Shown: positions 1-5,705 of the stretch, piece after piece | Layout of the letters: every line of letters starts with the position of its first letter | Position numbering within the stretch: position 1 is the stretch's first letter | From: Euryarchaeota archaeon Ods04 | GTDB taxonomy: Archaea > Halobacteriota > Halobacteria > Halobacteriales > Halorutilaceae | Assembly (NCBI GenBank): GCA_028751055.1 | Contig: JAQZDD010000032.1 | Location: 1-8,167, forward strand | Length of the DNA: 8,167 nucleotides | Direction of reading: 5' to 3' | Made by a program: the position numbers and the translations under genes | The notes under the pieces: generated by a model | Database searches by the model: none | The model's input: the letters and a program-made list of their open reading frames with translations, nothing else | Told to the model about the DNA's origin: nothing

Positions 1-237
1 CGCGAGGCGTACGACTCGCTCGCCGATGTTCCCGGGGATATCGACATAGTAAACGTATTCCGTCCGAGCGAAGAACTCGAAGGAATCGTCAGCGAGGTAC
101 TCGAACGCGACGGTGTCGGCGTTCTCTGGACGCAGTTGGGAATCAAAGACCGCCAAGCGACCGACCGTGCCGAGGAAGCAGGCGTTCGCGTCGTCGAGGA
201 CATGTGCATCAAGGTCGAACACAGGCGTCTCGCGTGA
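1..237 (+). CDS. CoA-binding protein, YccU-like (3' part only)
   Basis: The reading frame is open from the first base and ends at TGA 235-237, giving 78 C-terminal residues; the start lies upstream of the window. The visible part matches the second half of the small Rossmann-fold CoA-binding proteins (YccU type). It has VNVFRPSE at residues 17-24, then a strand ending in LWTQLGIKD (42-50), then a helix and the closing strand with VVEDMCIKVEHRRL (63-77). The Trp-x-Gln-x-Gly turn and the Cys close to a final Glu-His are the usual signature. These proteins are about 130-150 residues long, so roughly half is missing. The family is thought to bind CoA or a related nucleotide, but its cellular role is not established. 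The next gene starts 14 nt downstream on the same strand, so the two probably share a transcript. Confidence 0.82.
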   Translation, partial: REAYDSLADVPGDIDIVNVFRPSEELEGIVSEVLERDGVGVLWTQLGIKDRQATDRAEEAGVRVVEDMCIKVEHRRLA

Positions 238-239
238 AA

Positions 240-246
240 GGGGGAG
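240..246 (+). promoter_or_regulatory. Shine-Dalgarno site of the SRPBCC gene
   Basis: A GGGGGAG run ends 5 nt before the ATG at 252. It lies between the stop of the CoA-binding gene and this ATG. This site decides the start: the in-frame ATG at 204 would lie inside the upstream gene and has no such site. It is the clearest SD-led start in the window, as expected for the second gene of an operon, where a leaderless start is not possible. Confidence 0.7.
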
Positions 247-251
247 CGAAG

Positions 252-626
252 ATGAAGATAGGAGTCGAACGCGAGATGGACGCACGTCCCGAAGAAGTCT
301 GGAACGTCCTCGTAGACACGCGCAGATGGGCGGACTGGGGTCCGTCAGTCAAGGAGGTGGAGTCGTCGGACAGGTACATCCGGCGCGGCACGACGGGCAA
401 GATAAGGACTCCTGTCGGACTCTGGCTACCGTTCGAGATAACCGAGTACGAAGAAGGAAGCTACTGGGCTTGGGACGTGGCGCGTATAGGCGCGACCGGA
501 CACCGCGTCGAAGCTGTCGTGGGTGGGACACGCGTCAGTTTCGAGTTACCCGTCTACGCTGTCGGGTACGCGCCCGTCTGCCGTCGCGCTCTCGAAAGGA
601 TAGAGGAACTCGTCGTTCCGTCATAA
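252..626 (+). CDS. SRPBCC (START/polyketide cyclase-like) family protein
   Basis: The 124-residue product fits a stand-alone SRPBCC domain, a helix-grip fold with a deep hydrophobic pocket for a lipid-like or aromatic ligand. It opens with the typical strand and helix ([20 protein letters not shown], 1-20), followed by the turn [12 protein letters not shown] (22-33), a very common signature in this family. It then has alternating strands (residues 40-100) and a long C-terminal helix (about 104-122) closing the pocket. There is no signal peptide or membrane segment. The start at 252 is chosen for its SD site. The ligand cannot be told from sequence. The gene follows the CoA-binding gene by 14 nt, so the two are likely co-transcribed; whether they act together is unknown. 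Confidence 0.8.
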   Translation: MKIGVEREMDARPEEVWNVLVDTRRWADWGPSVKEVESSDRYIRRGTTGKIRTPVGLWLPFEITEYEEGSYWAWDVARIGATGHRVEAVVGGTRVSFELPVYAVGYAPVCRRALERIEELVVPS

Positions 627-633
627 GCTAAAC

Positions 634-638
634 TTTAT
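634..638 (+). promoter_or_regulatory. TATA-like box of the malic enzyme gene
   Basis: TTTAT, within the sequence AACTTTATCC, is centred 28 bp before the ATG at 664 and just after the stop of the previous gene. No SD motif precedes the ATG. The spacing predicts transcription starting at or within a few bases of the ATG, that is, a leaderless mRNA. Confidence 0.55.
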
Positions 639-663
639 CCTGACGGCGTGGCAGTATTCCGTC

Positions 664-2919
664 ATGGGAATAGACGAGGACTCTCTAGAATACCACAGGC
701 GTCCGCCTCCCGGAAAGATACGTATCTCCACCACTAAGCCGACACAGACACAGCGCGATATAAGCCTCGCGTACTCGCCCGGCGTCGCCGCTCCGTGCCG
801 CGAGATAGACAAGAACCCCGACGACGCGTACCTCTACACGGCGAAGGCAAACTTGGTCGGCGTCGTCTCTAACGGCACGGCGGTTCTCGGACTGGGCGAC
901 ATCGGCGCGCAGGCATCCAAACCCGTCATGGAGGGCAAAGGTGTCCTGTTCAAACGTTTCGCTGACATCGATGTCTTCGACATAGAACTCGACTTGGACG
1001 ACCCCGACGCTATCATCGAGACGGTCGCCGCGATGGAGCCGACCTTCGGCGGAATAAACCTTGAGGACATAAAGGCTCCCGAGTGTTTCGAGATAGAGGA
1101 ACGTCTCCGCGAACTCATGGACGTGCCCGTCTTCCACGACGACCAGCACGGCACCGCAATCATCTCTGGTGCCGCCCTCCTCAACGCGTGTGAGATAGCC
1201 GAGAAAGAACTCGACGAAATAGAGGTCGTCTTCTCCGGCGCGGGAGCGTCCGCTGTCGCGTGTGCCGAGTTCTACGTCTCCCTAGGCGTCGAACGCGACA
1301 ACATCACGATGTGCGACTCGTCGGGCATCATCACCGAGTCGCGCGCCGAAACAGAGGAACTCAACGAGTACAAGAAACGTTTTGCGTCCGACGTACCTGA
1401 CGGCGACCTTGCGGACGCGATGGAAGGCACGGATGTCTTCGTCGGTCTATCCGTCGGCGGCATCGTGTCTCAGGAGATGGTGCGCTCGATGAACGACAAC
1501 CCCATCGTCTTTGCGATGGCGAACCCCGACCCCGAAATCGGTTACGAAGAGGCGAAGGCGGCGCGCGACGACACCGTCATAGCCGCGACGGGGCGGTCCG
1601 ACTACCCGAACCAGGTCAACAACGTCCTTGGCTTCCCGTTCATCTTCCGCGGCGCGCTCGACGTGCGAGCAAAAGAGATAAACGAGGAGATGAAGGTCGC
1701 TGCCGCACGCGCGCTCGCCGAGCTCTCGAAGGAGGACGTACCCGACGCCGTCGTAAAGGCGTACGGCGACGAACCTCTGCAGTTCGGTCCCGACTACATC
1801 ATACCCAAGCCTCTCGACCCTCGCGTCCTTTTCCGTGTCGCGCCCGCCGTAGCGCGCGCGGCGGTAGAGAGCGGTGCTGCGCGCGTCGAACTCGATGAGG
1901 ACGAGTACGTCGAGGAACTGGAGGCGCGTCTCGGCAAGTCGCGCGAGATGATGCGCGTCGTTCTCAACAAGGCTAAGAGCGAACCCAAACGTGTCGCGCT
2001 CTCCAACGGCGAGAACGAGAAGATGATACGCGCCGCCTACCAGATGCAGGATCAAGACATCGCTGAGCCTATCCTCATCGGCGACAGACGGCGCGTCATA
2101 CAGACCGCGGCGGACTTAGGACTCAACTTTGAGCCAGAGATAGTCGACCCCGGCGAGGGCGACTACGACCGTTACGCCGACACGCTCTACACGAAACGTA
2201 GACGTAAGGGTGTCACACGCGGCGAGGCGTCCGACCTTCTCAAGGACAGCAACTACTTCGGGAGCGTCATGGTCGAGTGCGGCGACGCAGACGCCCTTCT
2301 GACCGGGCTGAGCCACCATTATCCGAGTGCTTTACGTCCGCCGCTCGAAGTCATAGGCACGGCTGACGACGCCGACCACGCCGCGGGTGTCTACCTCCTA
2401 ACGTTCGAGAACCGTGTCGTCTTCGTGGCGGACGCGACGGTCAACCTAAACCCCGACGCAGACGCCCTTGCCGAAATAGCCGAGCACACAGCCGAGTTAG
2501 CGCGCAGGTTCAACGTCGAGCCTCGTGTTGCGATGCTGTCGTACTCCAACTTCGGAAGCGTCGAGAACGAGTCGACGCGTGCGTCGCGCGATGCGGCACG
2601 CGTCCTACGTGAAAGAGGCGTCGACTTTGAGGTAGACGGCGAGATGCAGGCGGACACCGCGCTCGTTGACGACATCCTGAAGGGCACGTACGACTTCGCC
2701 GAACTCAGCCAACCTGCCAACGTCCTGATTTTCCCAAACCTCGAATCCGGGAATATCGGATACAAGCTCCTCCAGCGTCTCGGCGGCGCGGAGGCAATCG
2801 GACCGATGCTCGTCGGTATGGACAAGCCCGTACACGTCCTACAGCGCGGCGACGAAGTGAAAGACATCGTGAATCTGGCGGGCGTCGCTGTCGTGGACGC
2901 ACAGAAGAACGGCAATTAG
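664..2919 (+). CDS. maeB: NADP-type malic enzyme, MaeB-like hybrid (malic enzyme + phosphotransacetylase-like domain)
   Basis: The 751-residue product is close to the length of E. coli MaeB (about 760) and should catalyse oxidative decarboxylation of malate to pyruvate, CO2 and NAD(P)H in the cytosol. The malic domain (about 10-165) shows [14 protein letters not shown] (35-48) with the probable catalytic Tyr37, [18 protein letters not shown] (76-93) with probable catalytic Lys92, and metal ligands Glu134-Asp135 ([10 protein letters not shown]) and Asp160 (FHDDQHGTA). The NAD(P)-binding domain (about 166-425) has [10 protein letters not shown] (188-197), FAMANPDPE (283-291) and [23 protein letters not shown] (308-330). 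From about 430 to the end lies a phosphotransacetylase-like domain ([22 protein letters not shown], and [15 protein letters not shown] near the end). In known MaeB enzymes this domain is regulatory (acetyl-CoA control), not catalytic. The cofactor, NADP or NAD, is inferred from the family only. The gene appears monocistronic, with its own promoter and a tail that is duplicated downstream. Confidence 0.95.
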   Translation: MGIDEDSLEYHRRPPPGKIRISTTKPTQTQRDISLAYSPGVAAPCREIDKNPDDAYLYTAKANLVGVVSNGTAVLGLGDIGAQASKPVMEGKGVLFKRFADIDVFDIELDLDDPDAIIETVAAMEPTFGGINLEDIKAPECFEIEERLRELMDVPVFHDDQHGTAIISGAALLNACEIAEKELDEIEVVFSGAGASAVACAEFYVSLGVERDNITMCDSSGIITESRAETEELNEYKKRFASDVPDGDLADAMEGTDVFVGLSVGGIVSQEMVRSMNDNPIVFAMANPDPEIGYEEAKAARDDTVIAATGRSDYPNQVNNVLGFPFIFRGALDVRAKEINEEMKVAAARALAELSKEDVPDAVVKAYGDEPLQFGPDYIIPKPLDPRVLFRVAPAVARAAVESGAARVELDEDEYVEELEARLGKSREMMRVVLNKAKSEPKRVALSNGENEKMIRAAYQMQDQDIAEPILIGDRRRVIQTAADLGLNFEPEIVDPGEGDYDRYADTLYTKRRRKGVTRGEASDLLKDSNYFGSVMVECGDADALLTGLSHHYPSALRPPLEVIGTADDADHAAGVYLLTFENRVVFVADATVNLNPDADALAEIAEHTAELARRFNVEPRVAMLSYSNFGSVENESTRASRDAARVLRERGVDFEVDGEMQADTALVDDILKGTYDFAELSQPANVLIFPNLESGNIGYKLLQRLGGAEAIGPMLVGMDKPVHVLQRGDEVKDIVNLAGVAVVDAQKNGN

Positions 2920-2950
2920 CTGGATTTTTGGTCCAGATTTTTGCGCGAGG
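2866..2950 (+). repeat. Tandem duplication, copy 1 (within and after the maeB 3' end)
   Basis: This 85-bp stretch holds the last 17 sense codons of maeB, the TAG stop and the terminator-like tail. It is repeated without any difference at 2982-3066, an offset of 116 bp. After 2950 the copies differ in a short block (2951-2958 here, 3067-3077 in copy 2), then match again over an 18-base stretch (GAGCGGAAAAAGGTGGAA, 2959-2976) at an offset of 119 bp. Confidence 0.97.
2920..2942 (+). terminator. Terminator-like tail of maeB, copy 1
   Basis: Directly after the TAG stop, CTGGA (2920-2924) and TCCAG (2932-2936) can form a 5-bp stem with a T-rich loop, followed by ATTTTT. Both T5 runs lie on the coding strand. 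T-rich tracts are the main feature of archaeal intrinsic terminators, so termination here is plausible; the short stem alone would be weak. Confidence 0.6.
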
Positions 2951-2981
2951 CGTGAGCCGAGCGGAAAAAGGTGGAAACGGT

Positions 2982-3066
2982 ATCGTGAATCTGGCGGGCG
3001 TCGCTGTCGTGGACGCACAGAAGAACGGCAATTAGCTGGATTTTTGGTCCAGATTTTTGCGCGAGG
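2982..3066 (+). repeat. Tandem duplication, copy 2 (untranslated copy of the maeB tail)
   Basis: This exact copy of 2866-2950 includes the maeB C-terminal codons and stop. It is not in frame with maeB (116 is not a multiple of 3), lies behind the real stop and has no start of its own, so it is not expected to be translated. The match resumes at 3078-3095, the 18 bases GAGCGGAAAAAGGTGGAA, after a block 3 nt longer than in copy 1. Confidence 0.97.
3036..3058 (+). terminator. Terminator-like tail, duplicated copy
   Basis: This is an identical copy of the stem-loop and T runs at 2920-2942, carried along in the duplication. Two terminators 116 bp apart could act in series to stop read-through from maeB into the DUF302 gene; this role is inferred. 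Confidence 0.5.
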
Positions 3067-3101
3067 AACGGAGTGACGAGCGGAAAAAGGTGGAAGTGAC
3101 G

Positions 3102-3115
3102 GGACTGACCAGTCC
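3102..3115. repeat. Short inverted repeat between maeB and the DUF302 gene
   Basis: GGACT (3102-3106) and AGTCC (3111-3115) are exact inverted repeats around the spacer GACC. It lies about 28 bp upstream of the TATA-like box of the DUF302 gene, so it could be a protein-binding site upstream of that promoter, or a small RNA hairpin at the end of read-through transcripts. The arms are short and chance is possible. The remainder of this 253-bp gap (2920-3172) holds only the repeat copy and the promoter. Confidence 0.35.
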
Positions 3116-3142
3116 TAATCCGCGACACACGTTCCCGACCGG

Positions 3143-3148
3143 TTTTTA
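3143..3148 (+). promoter_or_regulatory. TATA-like box of the DUF302 gene
   Basis: TTTTTA, in GACCGGTTTTTACG, is centred about 27.5 bp before the ATG at 3173. There is no SD sequence near the ATG. This predicts a leaderless transcript. Confidence 0.5.
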
Positions 3149-3172
3149 CGTCGCGCCCGCGTTCATCTGTCT

Positions 3173-3607
3173 ATGCTACCTATCGACCCGTCACGCATAG
3201 AACCCGACGACATAGGTGAGGGACAGGCGACGCTTGAAATGGAACACGAGGAAGCGATAGAGCACGTCCGCGAGACGTGCGAGGCATGCGGCTTCGGCGT
3301 GCCCGTCGAGTTCTCGCCGTCCGAACTCCTCAACGAGAAGGTCGACGCCGACCGCGACCCGTACTACGTCCTCGGAGCGTGCAACCCTGCGATGGCTGAC
3401 CGTGCACTCGACGAGACGTTGCGAATCGGCGCGCTGTTTCCGTGTAACATGGTCGTCTGGGAAGAAGAGCCGGGTGTCCAGCGCGTCTACCATCTCTCGA
3501 TAATGCGTATCGCGCGCCTCATAGGCGTCGCACCCGACAACGAAGACTGGGAGAGCATCGTCGAAGACACGGGCGAGATAGTCGACGAGTTCTTCGAGAG
3601 GCTTTAG
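3173..3607 (+). CDS. DUF302 domain protein
   Basis: The 144-residue acidic protein carries the DUF302 hallmark in its centre: YVLGACNPAMADRAL (65-79) followed by IGALFPCNMVVWEEE (85-99). The two cysteine segments, GACNP and FPCNMVV, are the most conserved parts of the family. The N-terminal third has the usual amphipathic helix (HEEAIEHVRETCEACGFGV, 25-43) and strand. The C-terminal part is helical, ending in EIVDEFFERL. No signal peptide or membrane helix is seen. The family's function is unknown; a small-molecule or metal-related role has been suggested from structures, but nothing here shows it. The start is supported by the TATA-like box at the expected distance. The stop overlaps by 4 bp the stop of the convergent PIN-domain gene. 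Confidence 0.85.
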   Translation: MLPIDPSRIEPDDIGEGQATLEMEHEEAIEHVRETCEACGFGVPVEFSPSELLNEKVDADRDPYYVLGACNPAMADRALDETLRIGALFPCNMVVWEEEPGVQRVYHLSIMRIARLIGVAPDNEDWESIVEDTGEIVDEFFERL

Positions 3608-4011
3608 CGGGCGAACTTCTCGACGACCTCCGTCGTACTGTAAATCTCCACGGCGTTCTGCTTTCTGAGTTCCTTGTCGTCGGTCCAGACAGCCGCGTTG
3701 AGATGGGCGGCGAGGGCGATGTAAGGAACGTCTTTACCGTCTGGCGACGCACTACGTGCTTCAGGTATCTCGTCCGCGAACTCCTCCCGTGGCACCGTCT
3801 CTATACGTTTCTGCAGGATACCTACGAACTCTTCGAAGTCCTCGTCCGTACGGTGTGTCTTTTCGAGCAACATCTTCCTGTACTTCCCGAACTCGTCGAA
3901 CAGGTACTCGGGCGCGTAAAGCACGATATCGTCTCTAAGAAGAAGTTCGGCGGTCTTGGCGTCACGTATCGCCGCCGAGAAGAGGACGTTTGCGTCAACT
4001 ACTAACTTCAT
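3604..4011 (-). CDS. PIN-domain toxin, VapC-like
   Basis: The 135-residue protein is a complete PIN domain, the Mg2+-dependent ribonuclease fold of VapC toxins. The acidic residues expected at the active site are all present: Asp6 (MKLVVDANVLFSA), Glu40 (PEYLFDEFGKY), Asp94 (DGKDVPYIALA) and Asp111 (VWTDDKEL). The order and spacing match the PIN family, nearest to the type with VDANVLFSA and PEYLFDE-KY segments. It starts 17 bp inside the end of the antitoxin gene, a typical antitoxin-first, translationally coupled toxin-antitoxin layout. It probably cleaves RNA and is held inactive by the upstream protein; the RNA target cannot be inferred. The 3' end overlaps the convergent DUF302 gene by 4 bp, so there is no room for a separate terminator between them. 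Confidence 0.88.
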   Translation of the reverse strand: MKLVVDANVLFSAAIRDAKTAELLLRDDIVLYAPEYLFDEFGKYRKMLLEKTHRTDEDFEEFVGILQKRIETVPREEFADEIPEARSASPDGKDVPYIALAAHLNAAVWTDDKELRKQNAVEIYSTTEVVEKFAR

Positions 4012-4243
4012 CCGTGGCTTTGTCGTAGTCGTACCGTTCGGCTAACTCCTCGTTCAGCCGTCTGCCGAGCTTCACCGCCTCTTCCTCGGTCAGGTCGCTC
4101 TCCTTCTTGAACTCCTCCAAGAACCTGAGTTCCTGAAGCTTCTCGTCTATCGACTGCCGCGCCACCTCGCTCCAGTTTATCTCGGGGAAATCGTCCATCT
4201 CGTCCTTCATCTCCTCTGGGACGGACAGAGTTATGCTTACCAT
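3995..4243 (-). CDS. VapB-like ribbon-helix-helix antitoxin
   Basis: The 82-residue protein begins with a short strand (MVSITLSVPEEMKDEM, 1-16), followed by NWSEVARQSIDEKL (23-36). This is the strand-helix-helix pattern of ribbon-helix-helix DNA-binding antitoxins in archaea. The C-terminal half (40-82) is highly charged and helical, the usual region that wraps the toxin. The start at 4243 is chosen because the RHH strand begins there and the TATA-like box inside the operator sits about 26 bp upstream. A longer in-frame reading to 4783 would run through the operator and into the next gene in the wrong frame. The gene overlaps the PIN toxin by 17 bp. The product should bind the inverted repeat just upstream and repress its own operon. 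Confidence 0.87.
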   Translation of the reverse strand: MVSITLSVPEEMKDEMDDFPEINWSEVARQSIDEKLQELRFLEEFKKESDLTEEEAVKLGRRLNEELAERYDYDKATDEVSS

Positions 4244-4250
4244 ATGTGTG

Positions 4251-4286
4251 CTACGTCTGTTACGTTGATATACGTAACGGACGTAG
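4251..4286 (-). promoter_or_regulatory. Operator/promoter of the toxin-antitoxin operon (large inverted repeat around a TATA box)
   Basis: Two 15-bp arms, CTACGTCTGTTACGT (4251-4265) and ACGTAACGGACGTAG (4272-4286), are inverted repeats with one mismatch (at 4258) and a 6-bp spacer. Four ACGT tetramers start at 4253, 4262, 4272 and 4281, spaced 9, 10 and 9 bp, close to one helical turn each. The minus-strand TATA-like box TATATC (4267-4272) lies within about 1 bp of the dyad centre and about 26 bp before the antitoxin ATG at 4243. Binding of the RHH antitoxin here would cover the TATA box and shut off the operon. The geometry is read from the sequence; the binding is inferred. Confidence 0.8.
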
Positions 4287-4305
4287 GCTGCGCGGACGGT
4301 GCGCG

Positions 4306-5355
4306 CTAAGCGAACTCCTTCGGTCTGTACTCGTCGCGCTCGCCGACGGGCGGCGAAGTCCGTCCCCATTCGACACGCGCCGCTTCGCTGTCTAGCGTTC
4401 TCTGTTCGCTCCAGCCGTCGTCCTCCTCGACACGGTAGGTGACCTGTACGGAGGCGAGCGACGAGTGCGCGACGTACCTTGACGTGTCGTCGGGCGTCAT
4501 GTACGCCGCCTTCTTCCAGTCTGTCTCTTCGTCGCCCGTCTCGACCCATATCTCGACTTTTATGCCCTCGCCCTTCGCGCGTATCTTCCACTTGCCCGGG
4601 CGGTTCTCCGTCGTCTCGTTCGCCGTCGGTCCGATGAGGTGCTGCATTCGGTTGAGCATGTGCGCTTCGCCGCCGCGTCGGAAGCAGAGTGTAGTCATGC
4701 CTTCGGTGCCGAGAACCTCGACACACGCACCGCGTGCCTCGTCGCTTGCCGCCGCTCCGTCGAAAGAGTTGCAGTGTAGCCAAGACCAGCTTTCGGGTGC
4801 TGACCTGCCGACGGTATGTCCCTGATGTCCGGGCGCGTCCTCGAACGTGTACGTCCTGCCGTCGACTTCGAGCGTTCCGTCCATGCGCACCGACTCGTTC
4901 GCGCTCCAGTGCCGTCCCGAACCGAGGTACTCCTCCGCCATGTCTGTCAGCTTCTCGCTCCTGAGCGGCGTAAAGACGACATCGTCAGGTTCGTACTCGA
5001 AGCTCCACGAGACGTCTCTGCCGTCGGCTTCGAGCGCGCCTCTCGCAGAAGACGACGTTAGACGTGCGTCGCCATCTTCCCCGTCCTTGCCGAACGAGAG
5101 CGCGAAAGGACCCTCGAACCGTGCGTCGGAGAGCGCGTAACGCCGCGTGCCGAAGAAGTCGTCGTCGGTTCCCGTCAGACCAGCCCAGAGACGTGCCTCC
5201 TGATGTCCGCCTTCGGTTGAGAGAAGCGTATACCTGTACCAGAAGGCGACTTCGCCTTCCGTGTCTGTCACGAGGCTGTACCACACTTCACGCCCGCGCT
5301 CCCTTTCGTCAAGGTGCCAGCCGAGATACGGCGTGTTGGCTTCGTCGGCGTCCAT
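4306..5355 (-). CDS. Hypothetical protein, possible lipocalin-like (CrtC/AttH type) fold
   Basis: The 349-residue protein is rich in beta-strand-like segments and has no signal peptide, membrane helix or known catalytic signature. Its pattern resembles the two-barrel lipocalin-like proteins related to CrtC/AttH. An N-terminal part has EVWYSLVTDTEGEVAFWYRYTL (23-44) and later YALSDARFEGPFALSF (73-88). A central Gly/His/Trp-rich segment, PGHQGHTVGRSAPESWSWLHCNSF (175-198), is its most distinctive motif. A second half of strands follows (220-310). This assignment rests on pattern memory and is tentative. ATG 5355 is preferred to ATG 5364 because the TATA-like TTTAAA at 5379-5384 is 26.5 bp from the former and only 17.5 bp from the latter. 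It lies upstream of the toxin-antitoxin operon but is separated from it by that operon's own promoter. Confidence 0.6.
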   Translation of the reverse strand: MDADEANTPYLGWHLDERERGREVWYSLVTDTEGEVAFWYRYTLLSTEGGHQEARLWAGLTGTDDDFFGTRRYALSDARFEGPFALSFGKDGEDGDARLTSSSARGALEADGRDVSWSFEYEPDDVVFTPLRSEKLTDMAEEYLGSGRHWSANESVRMDGTLEVDGRTYTFEDAPGHQGHTVGRSAPESWSWLHCNSFDGAAASDEARGACVEVLGTEGMTTLCFRRGGEAHMLNRMQHLIGPTANETTENRPGKWKIRAKGEGIKVEIWVETGDEETDWKKAAYMTPDDTSRYVAHSSLASVQVTYRVEEDDGWSEQRTLDSEAARVEWGRTSPPVGERDEYRPKEFA

Positions 5356-5378
5356 GCCAGCCATTCGAACGCGCGGCG

Positions 5379-5384
5379 TTTAAA
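5379..5384 (-). promoter_or_regulatory. TATA-like box of the lipocalin-like gene
   Basis: TTTAAA, within CTTTAAAC on the minus strand, is centred 26.5 bp upstream of ATG 5355. It sits in the 41-bp gap after the amphi-Trp gene's stop. The spacing supports 5355 as the start and a leaderless transcript. Confidence 0.6.
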
Positions 5385-5396
5385 GATTCGCGCGTA

Positions 5397-5627
5397 CTAC
5401 GGTTCTTCCTCCCAGCCTATCTCGAAGCTGACGGTTATGTCGCCCTCCCCTCTTTCGACCTTGGTTTCGAAGACAGTCTTCTCGGGTGGACTGACAGTCA
5501 CCTCTGAGTCGCCCGAGACTAACGTAACTTCGCCATGCCGGAAGTTCTCGGCGACCTGTTCGAGGTAGTCGGCTATGTCGTCGCGTGGATACGTTCCGGT
5601 CGTCTCGAAAACAGTCTCGCTACCCAT
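5397..5627 (-). CDS. amphi-Trp domain protein
   Basis: The 76-residue protein matches the small amphi-Trp domain. It has an N-terminal strand and helix (ETVFETTGTYPRDDIADYLE, 4-23, then QVAENFRHGEVTLVSGDSEVTVSPPE to 49) and ends in an amphipathic strand, DITVSFEIGWEEEP (63-76), with the terminal Trp72 that gives the family its name. The TYPRDDIADYL helix start and VSPPE turn are typical. The family is common in haloarchaea and some bacteria; its role is not known. An in-frame ATG at 5657 would add ten residues, but the shorter start is favoured because homologues begin close to the ETVFE strand and a TATA-like box lies 27 bp upstream of 5627. Confidence 0.83.
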   Translation of the reverse strand: MGSETVFETTGTYPRDDIADYLEQVAENFRHGEVTLVSGDSEVTVSPPEKTVFETKVERGEGDITVSFEIGWEEEP

Positions 5628-5650
5628 GAGCGGGCTTTTGTTCTCCACGC

Positions 5651-5656
5651 ATATCA
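5651..5656 (-). promoter_or_regulatory. TATA-like box of the amphi-Trp gene
   Basis: TGATAT (within GTTTGATATGC on the minus strand) is centred about 27 bp upstream of ATG 5627. It argues for a leaderless start at 5627 and against 5657, which would place the box inside the coding region. Confidence 0.5.
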
Positions 5657-5705
5657 AACTGTCCGCCGACGTTCAGATGGCTGCGCACGGAATAGACGCT
5701 TATCT

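Noticed and set aside
113..631. 172-codon open frame on the plus strand across the CoA-binding and SRPBCC genes
   Set aside because: It is out of frame with two recognisable families, very rich in Arg and Ser, and unlike the acidic proteins of this organism.
1447..2055. 202-codon open frame on the minus strand inside maeB
   Set aside because: It is fully antisense to well-conserved parts of the malic enzyme. It arises from the GC-rich codon pattern and shows no recognisable motif.
2391..2915. 174-codon open frame on the minus strand inside maeB
   Set aside because: It is a shadow of the phosphotransacetylase-like domain, with low-complexity Ser/Thr/Arg composition and no promoter or family signal.
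2982..3034. A second, separate gene fragment or pseudogene of maeB
   Set aside because: Only the last 17 codons are present, as part of a local tandem repeat; there is no evidence of a former second full gene.
2866..3066. Mobile element or attachment site as the cause of the 85-bp repeat
   Set aside because: There is no transposase or integrase, no terminal inverted repeats, and only about 31 bp between the copies, so simple tandem duplication fits better.
4244..4783. Long in-frame upstream extension of the antitoxin gene on the minus strand
   Set aside because: It runs through the operator and, in another frame, through the lipocalin-like gene on the same strand. Its composition is Arg-rich and unlike a real protein, and the RHH fold begins at the ATG at 4243.
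5064..5507. 147-codon plus-strand open frame over the lipocalin-like and amphi-Trp genes
   Set aside because: Its Arg-rich composition is typical of an antisense shadow, and it crosses two genes and their promoter.
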